Positions 1 to 9,717 of a stretch of 64,000 nt of DNA are shown here, in pieces (within the stretch, counting starts at the first letter, position 1; each line of letters opens with the position of its first letter). The stretch is taken from contig NZ_DS022272.1 in the NCBI RefSeq assembly GCF_000153705.1, positions 1,495,839 through 1,559,838 on the forward strand, in the 5' to 3' direction. The notes under the pieces are model-generated. The model saw nothing but the letters and a program-made list of their open reading frames with translations. It was not told where the DNA came from and searched no databases. A program made the translations under genes and the position numbers. The DNA comes from Fulvimarina pelagi HTCC2506. Its GTDB lineage: Bacteria > Pseudomonadota > Alphaproteobacteria > Rhizobiales > Rhizobiaceae.

Positions 1-1439
1 TCCACGAGCGCGGTCACCGATTTGCCGGCCTCGGCTGCCTCGATCAAGGCGCGCACGATCGGCGAATCGTTCGAGGTCCGGTAGAGCGTCTGCTTGATGG
101 CGACGACGTTCGGATCGTTCGCCGCCTGCCGCACGAACTGCACCACCACGTCGAAGGACTCGTAGGGGTGGTGGACAATGATGTCCTTCTCGCGAATCGC
201 GGCGAAGCAGTCGCCATTGTGCTCGCGAATGCGCTCAGGAAAGCGCGGGATGTACGGTTTGAACTTCAGATCGTCCCGGTCGATCTTGCAGATCTGCGAG
301 AGGGCATCGAGCGCCAGCATGCCGTCCATTACGGCGACACGAGACTCCGGCGTTCCAATTTCCGAGGCCACGAAGTTCCGCAATCCGGCCTGCATGGACT
401 TGTCGAATTCGGTTCGGATCACCGAACCCCGACGCCGGCGCTTCAGCGCGCTTTCATAGAAACGGACGAGGTCCTCTGCCTCTTCCTCAACCTCGATATC
501 CGAGTCGCGAATGACTCGAAACGTACCGCTGCCCTCCACCGTGTAGCCTGGAAAAAGCTTGCCGATGAAGCATTCGACGATGCTTTCGAGCGGTACGAAA
601 CGATAGACGCCATCCTCCTTGAGCGGAATCTGAACAAAGCGCTGCAGCGCCACCGGGAGGCGGATAAGCGCGTTCATCTTCTCCGCGTCGCGCACCCGCC
701 TCAGCTGGAGGCCGATCGAGAATCCGAGATTTGGAATGAACGGAAATGGGTGGGCTGGATCGATCGAGAGCGGCGTCAAAGCTGGGAAGATCGTCTCATC
801 GAATTGTCGCGCGAGCCAGGAACGATCATCATCCGACAACTGATCCGGCTTCAGGATGTGGACATTTTCCGCATTCATGAGTTCCATGAGTTCGGCGAGC
901 GAAGCTTGCTGCTCGGCCTGAAGCACTTCGACTTCGGCAAGGATCTTGTCCAGCTGCTCCTGCGCCGTCAGCCCATCGAGCGAACGGACGGTGATCTTCT
1001 CGCGGACCTGGCCCTCAAGACCGGCAACGCGAACCATGAAGAATTCGTCGAGATTGTCGGCCGAGATCGACAGGAACCGCAGACGTTCCAACAGCGGATG
1101 ATCGACGTTGCGGGACTCTTCGAGGACGCGGCGATTGAAGTGGAGCCACGAGAGTTCGCGATTCATAAATCGGTCTTGCGGCAGTTCCGAAGGCCTGCGC
1201 TCCTCGCTCTCCTTCGCCTCCACCACCTGCGGCGGCGCATGCTCTAGGATGACCTCGACTTCGTTCGCGACGGTTTCTTCGTAGGGCGAAGAATGATCCG
1301 CAGCCGCGGTGATCTCGACACCTTTCGCCGTATCCGTCCTTGCGTGCGAGACGGTTGTCCGAGCGGCCTTCGAAGACCTGCTTGGCTTTGCGCCCTTATG
1401 AGCCCGCCTCGCCGTGGATTTCGTCCTGTCTTCGCTCAT
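1..1439 (-). CDS. ppk1: Polyphosphate kinase 1, N-terminal two thirds (runs off window start)
   Basis: Makes and breaks inorganic polyphosphate using ATP. The reading frame stays open from an ATG at 1439 to the window edge, so the C-terminus is missing. About 90 residues of Ala/Lys/Arg/Glu-rich, probably disordered sequence come before the family start MNRELSWL. Then follow the N-terminal domain ([15 protein letters not shown]), the [15 protein letters not shown] stretch, and near the window edge IVHHPYESF, which is part of the catalytic core that leads to the phosphorylated His (not in the window). It lies downstream of hdaA on the same strand, 85 bases away, an arrangement common in Rhizobiales. 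The identity is firm; the long basic N-terminal extension is the only odd part. Confidence 0.93.
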   Translation of the reverse strand, partial: MSEDRTKSTARRAHKGAKPSRSSKAARTTVSHARTDTAKGVEITAAADHSSPYEETVANEVEVILEHAPPQVVEAKESEERRPSELPQDRFMNRELSWLHFNRRVLEESRNVDHPLLERLRFLSISADNLDEFFMVRVAGLEGQVREKITVRSLDGLTAQEQLDKILAEVEVLQAEQQASLAELMELMNAENVHILKPDQLSDDDRSWLARQFDETIFPALTPLSIDPAHPFPFIPNLGFSIGLQLRRVRDAEKMNALIRLPVALQRFVQIPLKEDGVYRFVPLESIVECFIGKLFPGYTVEGSGTFRVIRDSDIEVEEEAEDLVRFYESALKRRRRGSVIRTEFDKSMQAGLRNFVASEIGTPESRVAVMDGMLALDALSQICKIDRDDLKFKPYIPRFPERIREHNGDCFAAIREKDIIVHHPYESFDVVVQFVRQAANDPNVVAIKQTLYRTSNDSPIVRALIEAAEAGKSVTALV

Positions 1440-1524
1440 GAACAATCCATCTGATTGAGGTCTCGTCTCGTCGAAATCGCTTTTATTGCAGTTCGATGGA
1501 AGTTTTGCGTCGGTACTATGCACC

Positions 1525-2196
1525 CTACCCGGATGACATGCCCGCGCCGGAGTGGCGCTCCAGAACCCTGCGGACGAACGGTTTCGTGATCCGACTCTTT
1601 TCTGCGAGCGCCTGTCGATTGATGTCTTCGACGATCGCTCGCGCAGCCGATCCGGTGCGTTCAATCCTCGTGGCAAGATAGGTCAAAGTCGGAGGATCGA
1701 CGACCAACTGATGGTCCGAGAAGCGCTTTGCGAGAATGCCCTCAAATAGCACGTCGTCCGGAGGATCGAGGTCTGCCCGGGCGGCCGCCGAAAGGCGAGA
1801 AACGAGATCCGGAAGCCGGCCTGCCATCATTTTCGGCGACACGCGCGACGTTGCCAGCACCCAGCCCTGACCAAGCCGCGCCGCGTTTATGGGCGCAAAG
1901 AGATCGCTGTCGGCAACATCCGGTCGATCTATGTCATCGATCACCAAGCGGAAACCGCCCGAAAGCGGACCGATTTCGCCCAGTCCGAGGATCGTTGCGT
2001 CGGCCGCCTCCGCCCAGATGCGCGCCAAATGGGTTTTGCCTGAGCCCTCCGGCCCGACAATCAAGAGCACGTTGTGCTGCCAATCCGGCCAGGCATCGAT
2101 CGCCTCTGCCGCGAGGGTGTTTGAGTGCGATACGATGAGATCGTCTCGCCCCAGTTGCTCAATCGACGGGAGTTCCAGCGGAAGCTGTCTTGCCAT
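1525..2196 (-). CDS. hdaA: HdaA-like DnaA regulatory inactivator
   Basis: A 223-residue AAA+ protein of the DnaA/Hda family without a DNA-binding domain IV. It carries a Walker A P-loop (GPEGSGKTH, about residues 48-56), a Walker B-like LVIDDID (about 84-90) and a C-terminal Arg-containing lid ([20 protein letters not shown]). In alphaproteobacteria HdaA, with the loaded sliding clamp, stimulates ATP hydrolysis by DnaA and so stops re-initiation. The N-terminal QLPLEL resembles the clamp-binding motif of Hda proteins. Its ATG directly abuts the stop codon of the upstream AI-2E permease gene, so the two are probably cotranscribed. DnaA itself is excluded by length. Confidence 0.9.
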   Translation of the reverse strand: MARQLPLELPSIEQLGRDDLIVSHSNTLAAEAIDAWPDWQHNVLLIVGPEGSGKTHLARIWAEAADATILGLGEIGPLSGGFRLVIDDIDRPDVADSDLFAPINAARLGQGWVLATSRVSPKMMAGRLPDLVSRLSAAARADLDPPDDVLFEGILAKRFSDHQLVVDPPTLTYLATRIERTGSAARAIVEDINRQALAEKSRITKPFVRRVLERHSGAGMSSG

Positions 2197-3378
2197 TCAG
2201 GAGTCTTGGTTTTCGATCCGTTTCGAAGAAGTATCGCTCATGGAGACAAGCGTGTCGTTCGTTCGACCGCTGTCCTCGATACTCTTCGGCTCGGTCCGTC
2301 GGCCGGCTGGACCGTGGTACATATCGCTGTCCAAATATTTGGTTATGCCGAAGCGGGCAAGAACGCCGACTGCCGCCGCCGCTGGTACCGCAATCAGAAG
2401 ACCGACGAAGCCGAACAAAGCGCCGAAGGCGAAGAGTGCGAACATCAGCCAGACCGGGTGAAGACCAACCGAAGCACCGACGAGCTTGGGCTGCAAGATA
2501 TTGCCCTCGAAGAATTGCCCAACGAAGAAGACCGCAGCCACTGCGACGATCCAAGGCCAGTCCGGCCAGAACTGGACGAGCGCGACACCGATCGACAGCA
2601 CAAGGCCAAGCAGCGACCCGATATAGGGAACGAAGGAAATGAGCCCGGCGAAGAGACCGATCAGAAGACCGAAGTTCAGCCCTACAAGCGTTAGCCCGAC
2701 CGCGTAAAAACTGCCGAGGATGAGGCACACGCTGCCCTGCCCACGCACGAAGCCCGCGACAGAGAGGTCGATGTCTCGCGCAATACGGCGGATCGTCGTC
2801 TGATGTTCCCGCGGCAGCCAGGTGTCCACTTTCTTCACCATCCGGTCCCAGTCGAGCAGGAGATAGAACGCTACAACCGGCGTCACGACGAACAGCGAGA
2901 CGAAGTTCACGAAAGCGAGGGAGGAGGACCAAAGCGAAGACAGGAAAGAGGTGACGAAACTGGTCGAGTCCGAAAGTAACTGAGCGAAATCCTGTTCGAG
3001 CGTCGACTCCTCGGAAGTGAACAGGAAAGCCAGCGGTCCGGATCGTGCTGCCACCGCAAAACCCTGCAACCGGTCGAGATACTCGGGCATCCGCTCGGCT
3101 AGATTGATTACCTGTGAGGAAATCACCGGCACGACGATGAGGATCGCAGAGATGAACAAGAAGACGAAAAGGATGAGAATCACCGTAGTCGCCATCAGAC
3201 GCGAGAGGCCGCGTCGCTCGAACCAGTCGGCCACCGGATCGAGCAGATAGGCGATCACCATGCCGAGGACGAAGGGCAGCAGGATGTCCGCGAACAGCCA
3301 GATCACCAGCACGAAGAGGAACGCTGCGGCGCACCAGAAATAGACCTGTCTCCAGAAGACGGTTTTCTGATCGGGCAT
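2197..3378 (-). CDS. AI-2E family transporter (PerM/YdgG-like permease)
   Basis: A 393-residue integral membrane protein of the AI-2E/TqsA/PerM family (PF01594). Two hydrophobic segments follow a short N-terminus (about residues 10-55), then a soluble middle domain, and a block of four to five helices near the C-terminus with the family's [12 protein letters not shown]-type and [14 protein letters not shown] motifs. The substrate is unknown; the family name reflects work on a few members only. The frame is open to a TTG at 3399, but the ATG at 3378 has a GGAAG ribosome site 8 bases upstream and is preferred. It precedes hdaA with no gap and is divergent from purM. Confidence 0.85.
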   Translation of the reverse strand: MPDQKTVFWRQVYFWCAAAFLFVLVIWLFADILLPFVLGMVIAYLLDPVADWFERRGLSRLMATTVILILFVFLFISAILIVVPVISSQVINLAERMPEYLDRLQGFAVAARSGPLAFLFTSEESTLEQDFAQLLSDSTSFVTSFLSSLWSSSLAFVNFVSLFVVTPVVAFYLLLDWDRMVKKVDTWLPREHQTTIRRIARDIDLSVAGFVRGQGSVCLILGSFYAVGLTLVGLNFGLLIGLFAGLISFVPYIGSLLGLVLSIGVALVQFWPDWPWIVAVAAVFFVGQFFEGNILQPKLVGASVGLHPVWLMFALFAFGALFGFVGLLIAVPAAAAVGVLARFGITKYLDSDMYHGPAGRRTEPKSIEDSGRTNDTLVSMSDTSSKRIENQDS

Positions 3379-3599
3379 ATATGGCGCTTCCGTCCCCAAT
3401 TGGCGATTGGAGCCATGCTACAAGCCGAGGCGATGCTTGGCGAGAGAGCGTCACGGCCACTCGCGATTTTTCAGCGCCGGGAGACATCGCGCGCCGCAGC
3501 ATTCAAGTTTGTCGCGGCGAAGTCGGATGCTGCAGCGCGATACGGCTTGCCCGTAGCGCGTCTTCCATGGCACTGGAACGGCAAATGAGGAAGACGACG

Positions 3600-4661
3600 A
3601 TGGCCAACCATACGCCCCTCACCTACCGCGACTCCGGTGTCGATATCGACGCCGGCATCGCCATGGTGGAGCGGATCAAACCGCATGTGCGTTCGACCCG
3701 GCGCCCCGGCGCCGACGGCGAGATCGGCGGATTCGGTGGGCTCTTCGACCTGAAGGCCCTTGGTTTGAACGACCCTTTGCTGGTCGCAGCCAACGATGGG
3801 GTCGGGACCAAGCTGCGTGTCGCAATCGAAGCGAACCGCCACGATACGATCGGCATCGATCTCGTGGCGATGTGCGTCAACGATCTCGTAGTCCAGGGTG
3901 CTGAGCCTCTCTTCTTCCTCGACTATTTCGCGACGGGCAGACTCGACCCCGACCAGGGTGAAGCGATCGTCAGAGGAATCGCCGAAGGTTGCCGGCAGGC
4001 CGGATGTGCTCTGATCGGCGGCGAGACTGCGGAGATGCCGGGGCTCTACGCGCGCGACGACTACGATCTCGCCGGCTTTTCTGTCGGAGCCGTCGAACGG
4101 AACCGGCTTCTTCCTTCCGGCGACATCCACAGGGGCGATGTCATCCTCGGGCTTCTTTCTTCCGGTGTTCATTCGAACGGCTATTCGCTCGTGCGGCGCA
4201 TCGTCGAGCGGTCCGGCGTATCTTATGAAGACGCGGCGCCCTTCGAAACTGACGAGACCCTTGGCGACGCGCTGCTCAAGCCAACGCGGATTTACGTCAA
4301 ACCGCTTCTCGAAGTCTTCGCCAAGACCCATGCGGTCAAGGCACTCGCGCACATTACCGGAGGTGGTTTCGTCGAGAACATCCCGAGGATCCTGCCGAAC
4401 AATTTGCGCGCTGATATCGACCTCGCTCGAGTCCCTGTGCCGCCCGTCTTCCGCTGGCTAGCCGAGGAGGGCAAACTCGAGATCGGCGAAATGTTGCGCA
4501 CCTTCAATTGTGGGATCGGCATGGCCCTCATTGTTGCGGAAGGCGAAGCAGCAGCTGTAAGCGCGATGCTGCAGTCGGCTGGCGAGCGGGTCGTGCTTCT
4601 CGGCCGCGTCCTCCAGAACAAGGGAGAAGCCGTCACTTTCAACGGCGAACTTGCGCTGTGA
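3600..4661 (+). CDS. purM: Phosphoribosylformylglycinamidine cyclo-ligase (AIR synthetase)
   Basis: Fifth step of de novo purine synthesis: ATP-dependent closure of FGAM to aminoimidazole ribonucleotide in the cytosol. The 353-residue protein has the usual PurM start ([11 protein letters not shown]), the nucleotide-binding DGVGTK motif, the GGETAEMPG loop and the C-terminal GIGM segment. The frame is open upstream to 3381, but the ATG at 3600 fits family length and has an AGGAAG site about 6 bases before it. It overlaps purN by 4 bases (GTGA), so the two are translationally coupled. Confidence 0.97.
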   Translation: MANHTPLTYRDSGVDIDAGIAMVERIKPHVRSTRRPGADGEIGGFGGLFDLKALGLNDPLLVAANDGVGTKLRVAIEANRHDTIGIDLVAMCVNDLVVQGAEPLFFLDYFATGRLDPDQGEAIVRGIAEGCRQAGCALIGGETAEMPGLYARDDYDLAGFSVGAVERNRLLPSGDIHRGDVILGLLSSGVHSNGYSLVRRIVERSGVSYEDAAPFETDETLGDALLKPTRIYVKPLLEVFAKTHAVKALAHITGGGFVENIPRILPNNLRADIDLARVPVPPVFRWLAEEGKLEIGEMLRTFNCGIGMALIVAEGEAAAVSAMLQSAGERVVLLGRVLQNKGEAVTFNGELAL

Positions 4662-5365
4662 TCGGCACGAATGACTTTAAGCGCGTCGTCGTTCTTATCT
4701 CGGGGCGCGGCACGAACATGAGCGCGCTAATCGCTGCCTGTATGGATCCGAGCTACCCGGGTCGAATCGTCGGCGTGATTTCAAATCAGCCGGACGCGCA
4801 GGGTCTTAAGACTGCAGAGCGCTACGATATATCGGCGCGTGCGATTGATCATCGCGATTTTCCGAACCGCGAAGCTCATGACGAAGCGGTTAAGGCTGAG
4901 CTCGAAACGCTGAAAGCCGACATCGTTTGCCTTGCCGGCTATATGCGTCTCCTGACGCCCGGTTTCGTGCGGCATTTTGCAGGTCGGATGATCAATATTC
5001 ATCCGTCTCTTCTTCCGCTCTTCCCCGGTCTCGACACTCATACGCGCGCCATCAATGCGGGCATGCGCGTTCATGGCTGTACCGTCCATTACGTCACCGA
5101 AGGTATGGACGAGGGTCCTATCATCGCCCAAGCCGCGATCTCAATCGAGGCGAACGATACGCCCGATACCCTTGCAGATCGACTCCTGCGAGCCGAGCAC
5201 CGGCTATACCCACATGCGCTTAAGCTCATTCTGGAGGGGACGGTTCGCCTCTCCGGCGGTCGCGCAATTCTTAAGACCGAAGAGTGCGCGCCAGACGACG
5301 CCGATGCGACCCGTTTCGCTCACGGACCGGCAATGCTCGTCTCTCCGGATGCGCGGCGAAACTGA
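4658..5365 (+). CDS. purN: Phosphoribosylglycinamide formyltransferase
   Basis: Third step of purine synthesis: transfers formyl from 10-formyl-THF to GAR. The start is the GTG at 4658 overlapping the purM stop (GTGA), giving 235 residues, slightly longer than the usual 210 or so. Visible motifs are the phosphate loop GRGTNMSAL, the HPSLLP segment and the [13 protein letters not shown] region with the catalytic Asp context typical of GART. The extra length is a C-terminal tail after the conserved core (roughly residue 205 on), rich in Asp/Arg, with no recognised domain. No terminator was seen immediately after it. Confidence 0.96.
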   Translation: MIGTNDFKRVVVLISGRGTNMSALIAACMDPSYPGRIVGVISNQPDAQGLKTAERYDISARAIDHRDFPNREAHDEAVKAELETLKADIVCLAGYMRLLTPGFVRHFAGRMINIHPSLLPLFPGLDTHTRAINAGMRVHGCTVHYVTEGMDEGPIIAQAAISIEANDTPDTLADRLLRAEHRLYPHALKLILEGTVRLSGGRAILKTEECAPDDADATRFAHGPAMLVSPDARRN

Positions 5366-5526
5366 CTGAACTGCGCTTGCTGCGTCTGCATTGGGGCGAC
5401 CAGCGTCGGCGGGAGCGTGACCCACGCGGCAGCCGGCGTGACGTTTCGATTAAGGTTTCCTTGCACATAGATGACATTCTTGGGTAAGACCGTCGCGGAG
5501 CTTGTGAAGCTGAGACGGACACGGCC

Positions 5527-6168
5527 ATGAGTTTGACGCAGTCGAAGTCGCGATTGCCGACGATCAGAATCATGCCGCTCTGTTGGCTTATTCCGATTGC
5601 GATCTCAGCCGCCTGCATTCTGCTGACGCTTGTTTTGAGCGCACGCACCGGAACGCCGCTCAGCGATTTCTACCGTGACGCCAACGCCATCGCCGGCCAT
5701 CCGCCCTATTTCGGCTTTCTCGAATATGTCACCAGCATCACGATGCTGATGACCGGCGCCATCGTTCTCTTTACTGCACTGACGGAGACCGCACCTTCTC
5801 GTGAGACTCTCCGGTTTGGCGCACTCCTTGGCCTCCTGACGCTCGCACTCGGTGCCGACGACCTCTTCATGATCCACGAGTCCGTGAAGTCGATTCATCC
5901 GATCCTCTCGGAGAAGCTCGTCTACGCCTGCTACGCCCTCACCCTCTTCGTCATGATCGTCCTCTATTACCGACAGATGCTCAAAAGCGCCTTCATCTTC
6001 CTTCTGGTCGCGCTGGGCTTCCTGTTTCTCGGCGCGCTCGAGGATCAGTTCGGCAAGCTGTTTCCAGAAAGGCTCGAAGATTTTTGGGAGCTCGTTGGCT
6101 TCATCGTTTGGGGCACATATGCGGTCATCACCGCTGTCGACATCAAGCGCGGAGTGCTCGACGCTTAG
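5527..6168 (+). CDS. Multi-pass membrane protein of unknown function
   Basis: A 213-residue protein with about six predicted hydrophobic segments (near residues 18-38, 63-83, 95-110, 130-147, 153-172 and 185-205). Between helices it has charged patches such as ADDLFMIHES and GALEDQFGKLF. The acidic residues and the His lie next to membrane segments, which suggests an enzyme or sensor rather than a simple anchor, but I do not recognise the family. It starts at an ATG 161 bases after purN on the same strand and is convergent with the molybdopterin oxidoreductase gene. Coding potential is supported by clear helix periodicity and length. Confidence 0.7.
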   Translation: MSLTQSKSRLPTIRIMPLCWLIPIAISAACILLTLVLSARTGTPLSDFYRDANAIAGHPPYFGFLEYVTSITMLMTGAIVLFTALTETAPSRETLRFGALLGLLTLALGADDLFMIHESVKSIHPILSEKLVYACYALTLFVMIVLYYRQMLKSAFIFLLVALGFLFLGALEDQFGKLFPERLEDFWELVGFIVWGTYAVITAVDIKRGVLDA

Positions 6169-6230
6169 CGAAATCCTCCGACTGTCCTCGTTTCGAATGA
6201 GAACGTCGTGAGTTCGTCGGAAATCACAGA

Positions 6231-8342
6231 TCACACGGGCGTACTCAACCAAACCTTGGTGTCGTGAAACGCAGCGCCCCCATAGGGCGCGACCGGGTCG
6301 GCACCGGTAAGGACGTTGATGCCTTCACCGTCCGGGAAGTCCGAATTTGCCCAGAGCCCTTCGTGGATAAGGACGCCAGGCCTCGTGGCACCTGTCACCC
6401 TGAGCCGAAGTTTCACATCGCCGCGCGCATTGCCAATCCTCACCATCGCGCCGTCCGCGAGGTCTTCGCGGGCGGCGTCTTCGGGATGGATCATCAACAC
6501 CGGTCCGCCCTCGCGCGAGCGGGAGCCTTCGGTTTCCGCAAAGGTCGAGTTGAGGAACTGCCGGGCCGGCGATGTCGCGAGCTTGTAAGGGTGCGACGGA
6601 TCGGAGACCTCGATCATATCGACATGATCAGGAAAGACCGGCAGGCGTCCATGGTCGCCGAGGGGGCCGATCGAGCCCGGCGGGCGGTTCGGCGCGACAG
6701 TGCCTGTCCAATCCGGTCGGAAACGGAACTTGCCATCTGCAAAGCCGAAGCCGTTCAGGAAATGCGCATCTTCGAAGGTTACCGCCTTATCGATCCATCT
6801 CTCCTCAGCGAGATCGCTGAAATCGCGCTCGAGGCCTGAACGCATCAGAAGATCATCTATCAGGTTGCGCTCGGTCAGCCCGAACCCCTCATGGTTCGCG
6901 ACGCCGAGACGCTTCGCCAGCTCCTCGACGACGAAATGATTGCTCCGAACCGTCTCCGGCGGCTCGACTAGCTTAGGCCCAAGCGTGATGTGGCTTTGTC
7001 CGCCGCCGCGATAGATATCATCGTGCTCTAGGAACATCGTCGCCGGGATGACGAGATCGGCGAGTTTGGCCGTATCCGTCATGAGCTGCTCGTGGACGGC
7101 AATAAACAGGTCCTCGCGCTTCAGTCCGGCGACCACTTTGCGCTGGTCGGGGCAGACATTCGCGGGGTTGGTGTTCTGGACGAGCATTGCCGTCACCGGC
7201 GGCCCGCCTTGGAGCGCTTCGCTCTCGCCCGCCAGCACCGCGCCGAGTCGGCTCTGGTCGAGATGGCGGATCTCGGGATCGAGATGCGCCGTCCCGGTCG
7301 CGAGCGAGGCATCGACGCCGAAGATGCCGCTGTTGGAGTGGAAGGCGCCGCCACCCTCGTACTGCCAGTGACCGTAGACCGCCGGAACCGAGAGCGCCGC
7401 GTGCATGGCCGCCGTGCCGTTGCGCTGGCGGGTGAAGCCGTAGCCGAGCCGGAAATAAGTGCGCTGCGTCGCGCCGATCAGCGCGGCGAAGGCCTCGATT
7501 TCTTCTACGGCAAGCCCGGTGATCCCTGCAGCCCAGTCTGGACCGCGCGATCTGAGATGAATTTCAAGCCCTGTCGGATCGTCAGCGAAATGGGTGAGAT
7601 AGGGTTGGTCCGCTGTCCCGTCGCGAAAAGCGATATGCATCAGCGCGCAGGCAAGTGCGGCATCCGTTCCCGGACGCAGCTTCAGGGCGAGATCGGCCTG
7701 CTGCATCGTCGCGTTGTCGTAGATGTCGATCACGACGATCTTTGCGCCGCGCTCCTTCCGTGCCCTTGCGGCATGGGTCATCACGTTGACCTGAGACGCC
7801 ACCGCATTGGTGCCCCAGATGACGACGCAGTCCGACTTGGCGATCTCGCGCGGATCGGCCCCGCGCAGGGCGCCCGCCCCCATCACCCAGCCGGTCCAGG
7901 CCATGTTCGTGCAGATCGTCGAGAACTGGTTGGAGTAGCGCTTGGCGTGCGTCAGCCGCTTGATGCCGTCGCGCTGGATGAGGCCCATGGTGCCTGCGTA
8001 GAAATACGGCCAGACCGTCTCCGACCCGTAGCGCTGCTCGGCGGCGACGAAACGCTCCGCAATCAGGTCGAGGGCCTGCGTCCAGTCGATCTCACGCCAC
8101 CCTCCGCCACCCTTTTCGCCGACCCGCTGCAGAGGGTTCGTGAGACGCCCCGGATGGTAGAGCCGATCGGCATAGCGCGCGACCTTCGCGCAGATCACGC
8201 CGGCCGTATAGCTGTTCTCGCGCGCGCCGCGCACACGCCCGATCCGGCCGTCCGCACCGATCTCGACGTCGAGCGCACAGGTAGAAGGACAGTCATGCGG
8301 ACAGGCGGAGTGACCGGTAGAAGCGAGGAGCGGCTTGTTCAT
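6231..8342 (-). CDS. Molybdopterin-dependent oxidoreductase (DMSO reductase superfamily)
   Basis: A 703-residue catalytic subunit of the molybdopterin-dinucleotide family. The N-terminus has a [4Fe-4S] cluster motif, CPHDCPSTC (C-x3-C-x3-C) with a fourth Cys in GVICAKV about 37 residues on. The molybdopterin-binding domain follows (IVWGTNAVASQ, IDIYDNATMQQADLALKLRPGTDAAL split over two sites), and the C-terminal dinucleotide-binding domain has ARGDVKLRLRVTG. There is no Tat signal, so it is probably cytosolic. No electron-transfer or chaperone subunits are adjacent. The ATG at 8342 (MNKPLLAS) fits the family better than an upstream in-frame start at 8390. It lies 75 bases downstream of an Old Yellow Enzyme gene on the same strand. 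The substrate cannot be told from sequence. Confidence 0.88.
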   Translation of the reverse strand: MNKPLLASTGHSACPHDCPSTCALDVEIGADGRIGRVRGARENSYTAGVICAKVARYADRLYHPGRLTNPLQRVGEKGGGGWREIDWTQALDLIAERFVAAEQRYGSETVWPYFYAGTMGLIQRDGIKRLTHAKRYSNQFSTICTNMAWTGWVMGAGALRGADPREIAKSDCVVIWGTNAVASQVNVMTHAARARKERGAKIVVIDIYDNATMQQADLALKLRPGTDAALACALMHIAFRDGTADQPYLTHFADDPTGLEIHLRSRGPDWAAGITGLAVEEIEAFAALIGATQRTYFRLGYGFTRQRNGTAAMHAALSVPAVYGHWQYEGGGAFHSNSGIFGVDASLATGTAHLDPEIRHLDQSRLGAVLAGESEALQGGPPVTAMLVQNTNPANVCPDQRKVVAGLKREDLFIAVHEQLMTDTAKLADLVIPATMFLEHDDIYRGGGQSHITLGPKLVEPPETVRSNHFVVEELAKRLGVANHEGFGLTERNLIDDLLMRSGLERDFSDLAEERWIDKAVTFEDAHFLNGFGFADGKFRFRPDWTGTVAPNRPPGSIGPLGDHGRLPVFPDHVDMIEVSDPSHPYKLATSPARQFLNSTFAETEGSRSREGGPVLMIHPEDAAREDLADGAMVRIGNARGDVKLRLRVTGATRPGVLIHEGLWANSDFPDGEGINVLTGADPVAPYGGAAFHDTKVWLSTPV

Positions 8343-8417
8343 GACCGCTTCTAGCATCCCATGAAGATGGCGGCCAATGCATCTCTGCAATGACCGCCAT
8401 CGTCAATTTCAACCGGC

Positions 8418-9530
8418 TCAGGCCGCGTCCGCGAAGCGCGTTTTCTCCTCTTCGGAGAGGAAGGGATAGTCGATATACCCCTTCTCATCGCCCCCGTAGA
8501 AAGTGTCCTTATCGGGCTCGTTCAGCGGTGCGTCGAGCTTTAGCCGCTCCACGAGGTCGGGGTTGGCGATGAACGGCCGACCGAAGCAGGCAAGATCGAC
8601 CTGTCCGATCTCCGCGCGTTCGATCGCGATCTCGCGGGTGTACTGATTATTACCCATGTACGTCCCACCAAAGGCATCTCGCAGCTTGTCGCTGGTCACA
8701 TCCTCCTTGTCGCGATCCTGCCAGATAAGCCCCTCGATCACATGGAGATAGGCGAGCTTACGCTGGCCGAGTTCCTTGGCATAGGCGAGGAACAGCGCTT
8801 CGGGATCACTGTCGGCCATATCGTTGGCACCCGAGCCCGGCGAGACACGCACGCCAACCCGGTCGGCACCCCAGACCTTCACCACAGCGTCGATCACCTC
8901 CAGCGGAAAGCGCATGCGGTTCTCGATCGATCCGCCATAGGCGTCGGTCCGCTTGTTGGTGCTGTCCTGCAGGAACTGGTCGAGGAGATAGCCATTCGCC
9001 GAATGCACCTCGACGCCGTCGAACCCGGCGGCCTTGGCGTTTTCGGCTGCCTTTACGTAGTCCGCGATCACGCGCGGGAGTTCGTCCGTCTCCAGCGCGC
9101 GGGGCGTTGGGATTGGCTTGAAGCCGGTCTCGGTAAAGGCCTGCTGGTCGGGCTGTATCGCCGATGCCGAAACCGGTAGCCGGCCGCCATGCTGAAGGTC
9201 GGGATGCGAGATCCGCCCCACATGCCACAGCTGCATGAAGATCTTCCCGCCCTCGGCGTGGACGGCGTCCGTGACGCGCTTCCAGGCGGCGACCTGTTCA
9301 TCGGAATAGATGCCGGGCGTCCAGGCGTAGCCCTTGCCTTCGTTGGAGATCTGCGTCGCCTCCGAGATGATCAGGCCGGCACTCGCACGCTGCCTGTAAT
9401 GGACCACGTGCATATCCTTCGGCGTGTCGGTGTCGTCGGCGCGCGAGCGCGTGAGCGGCGCCATGACGATGCGGTTCGAGAGTGTATTCGGTCCGAGATT
9501 ATACGGCTCGAAAAGCTTTTGAGTGGCCAT
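8418..9530 (-). CDS. Old Yellow Enzyme family NADH:flavin oxidoreductase (alkene reductase)
   Basis: A 370-residue FMN TIM-barrel enzyme of the OYE/NemA type, which reduces activated C=C bonds and some nitro compounds with NAD(P)H. It shows the FMN-binding start (RIVMAPLTRSRA), the QLWHVGR segment, the HSANGYLLDQFL motif with the substrate-binding His-Ser-Ala-Asn, RVSPG and the FGRPFIANPDLV loop near the end. The start at 9530 is fixed by a GGAGG site 6 bases upstream. It reads toward the molybdopterin oxidoreductase gene, so a shared transcript is likely. No regulator is encoded next to it. Confidence 0.93.
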   Translation of the reverse strand: MATQKLFEPYNLGPNTLSNRIVMAPLTRSRADDTDTPKDMHVVHYRQRASAGLIISEATQISNEGKGYAWTPGIYSDEQVAAWKRVTDAVHAEGGKIFMQLWHVGRISHPDLQHGGRLPVSASAIQPDQQAFTETGFKPIPTPRALETDELPRVIADYVKAAENAKAAGFDGVEVHSANGYLLDQFLQDSTNKRTDAYGGSIENRMRFPLEVIDAVVKVWGADRVGVRVSPGSGANDMADSDPEALFLAYAKELGQRKLAYLHVIEGLIWQDRDKEDVTSDKLRDAFGGTYMGNNQYTREIAIERAEIGQVDLACFGRPFIANPDLVERLKLDAPLNEPDKDTFYGGDEKGYIDYPFLSEEEKTRFADAA

Positions 9531-9717
9531 TATAGCCTCCAGTGTATCAAGTTTTGTGCAGCGCAAAAGCGGCTCTGTCGGTGCGTCATGTGGGTTGATC
9601 GGAACAGTCGTGTAGTGTCTTGAACGCAGCGTATCCGTCGCGCAGATGAGGGAACCGATCGGCCCCTGTCGTTTCCCACTGCCGGTGGGCGCTCTCTTGG
9701 ATGAGCCGGAGCCAGAC

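Noticed and set aside
168-1247. 359-codon open frame on the plus strand
   Set aside because: Antisense to ppk1; the minus frame encodes clear PPK1 motifs. The open plus frame is a by-product of GC-rich third positions.
2159-3502. 447-codon open frame on the minus strand
   Set aside because: Alternate frame of the AI-2E permease gene, Arg/Ser-rich without family similarity.
7092-8354. 420-codon open frame on the plus strand
   Set aside because: Antisense to the molybdopterin oxidoreductase, which has its Fe-S and cofactor motifs in place.
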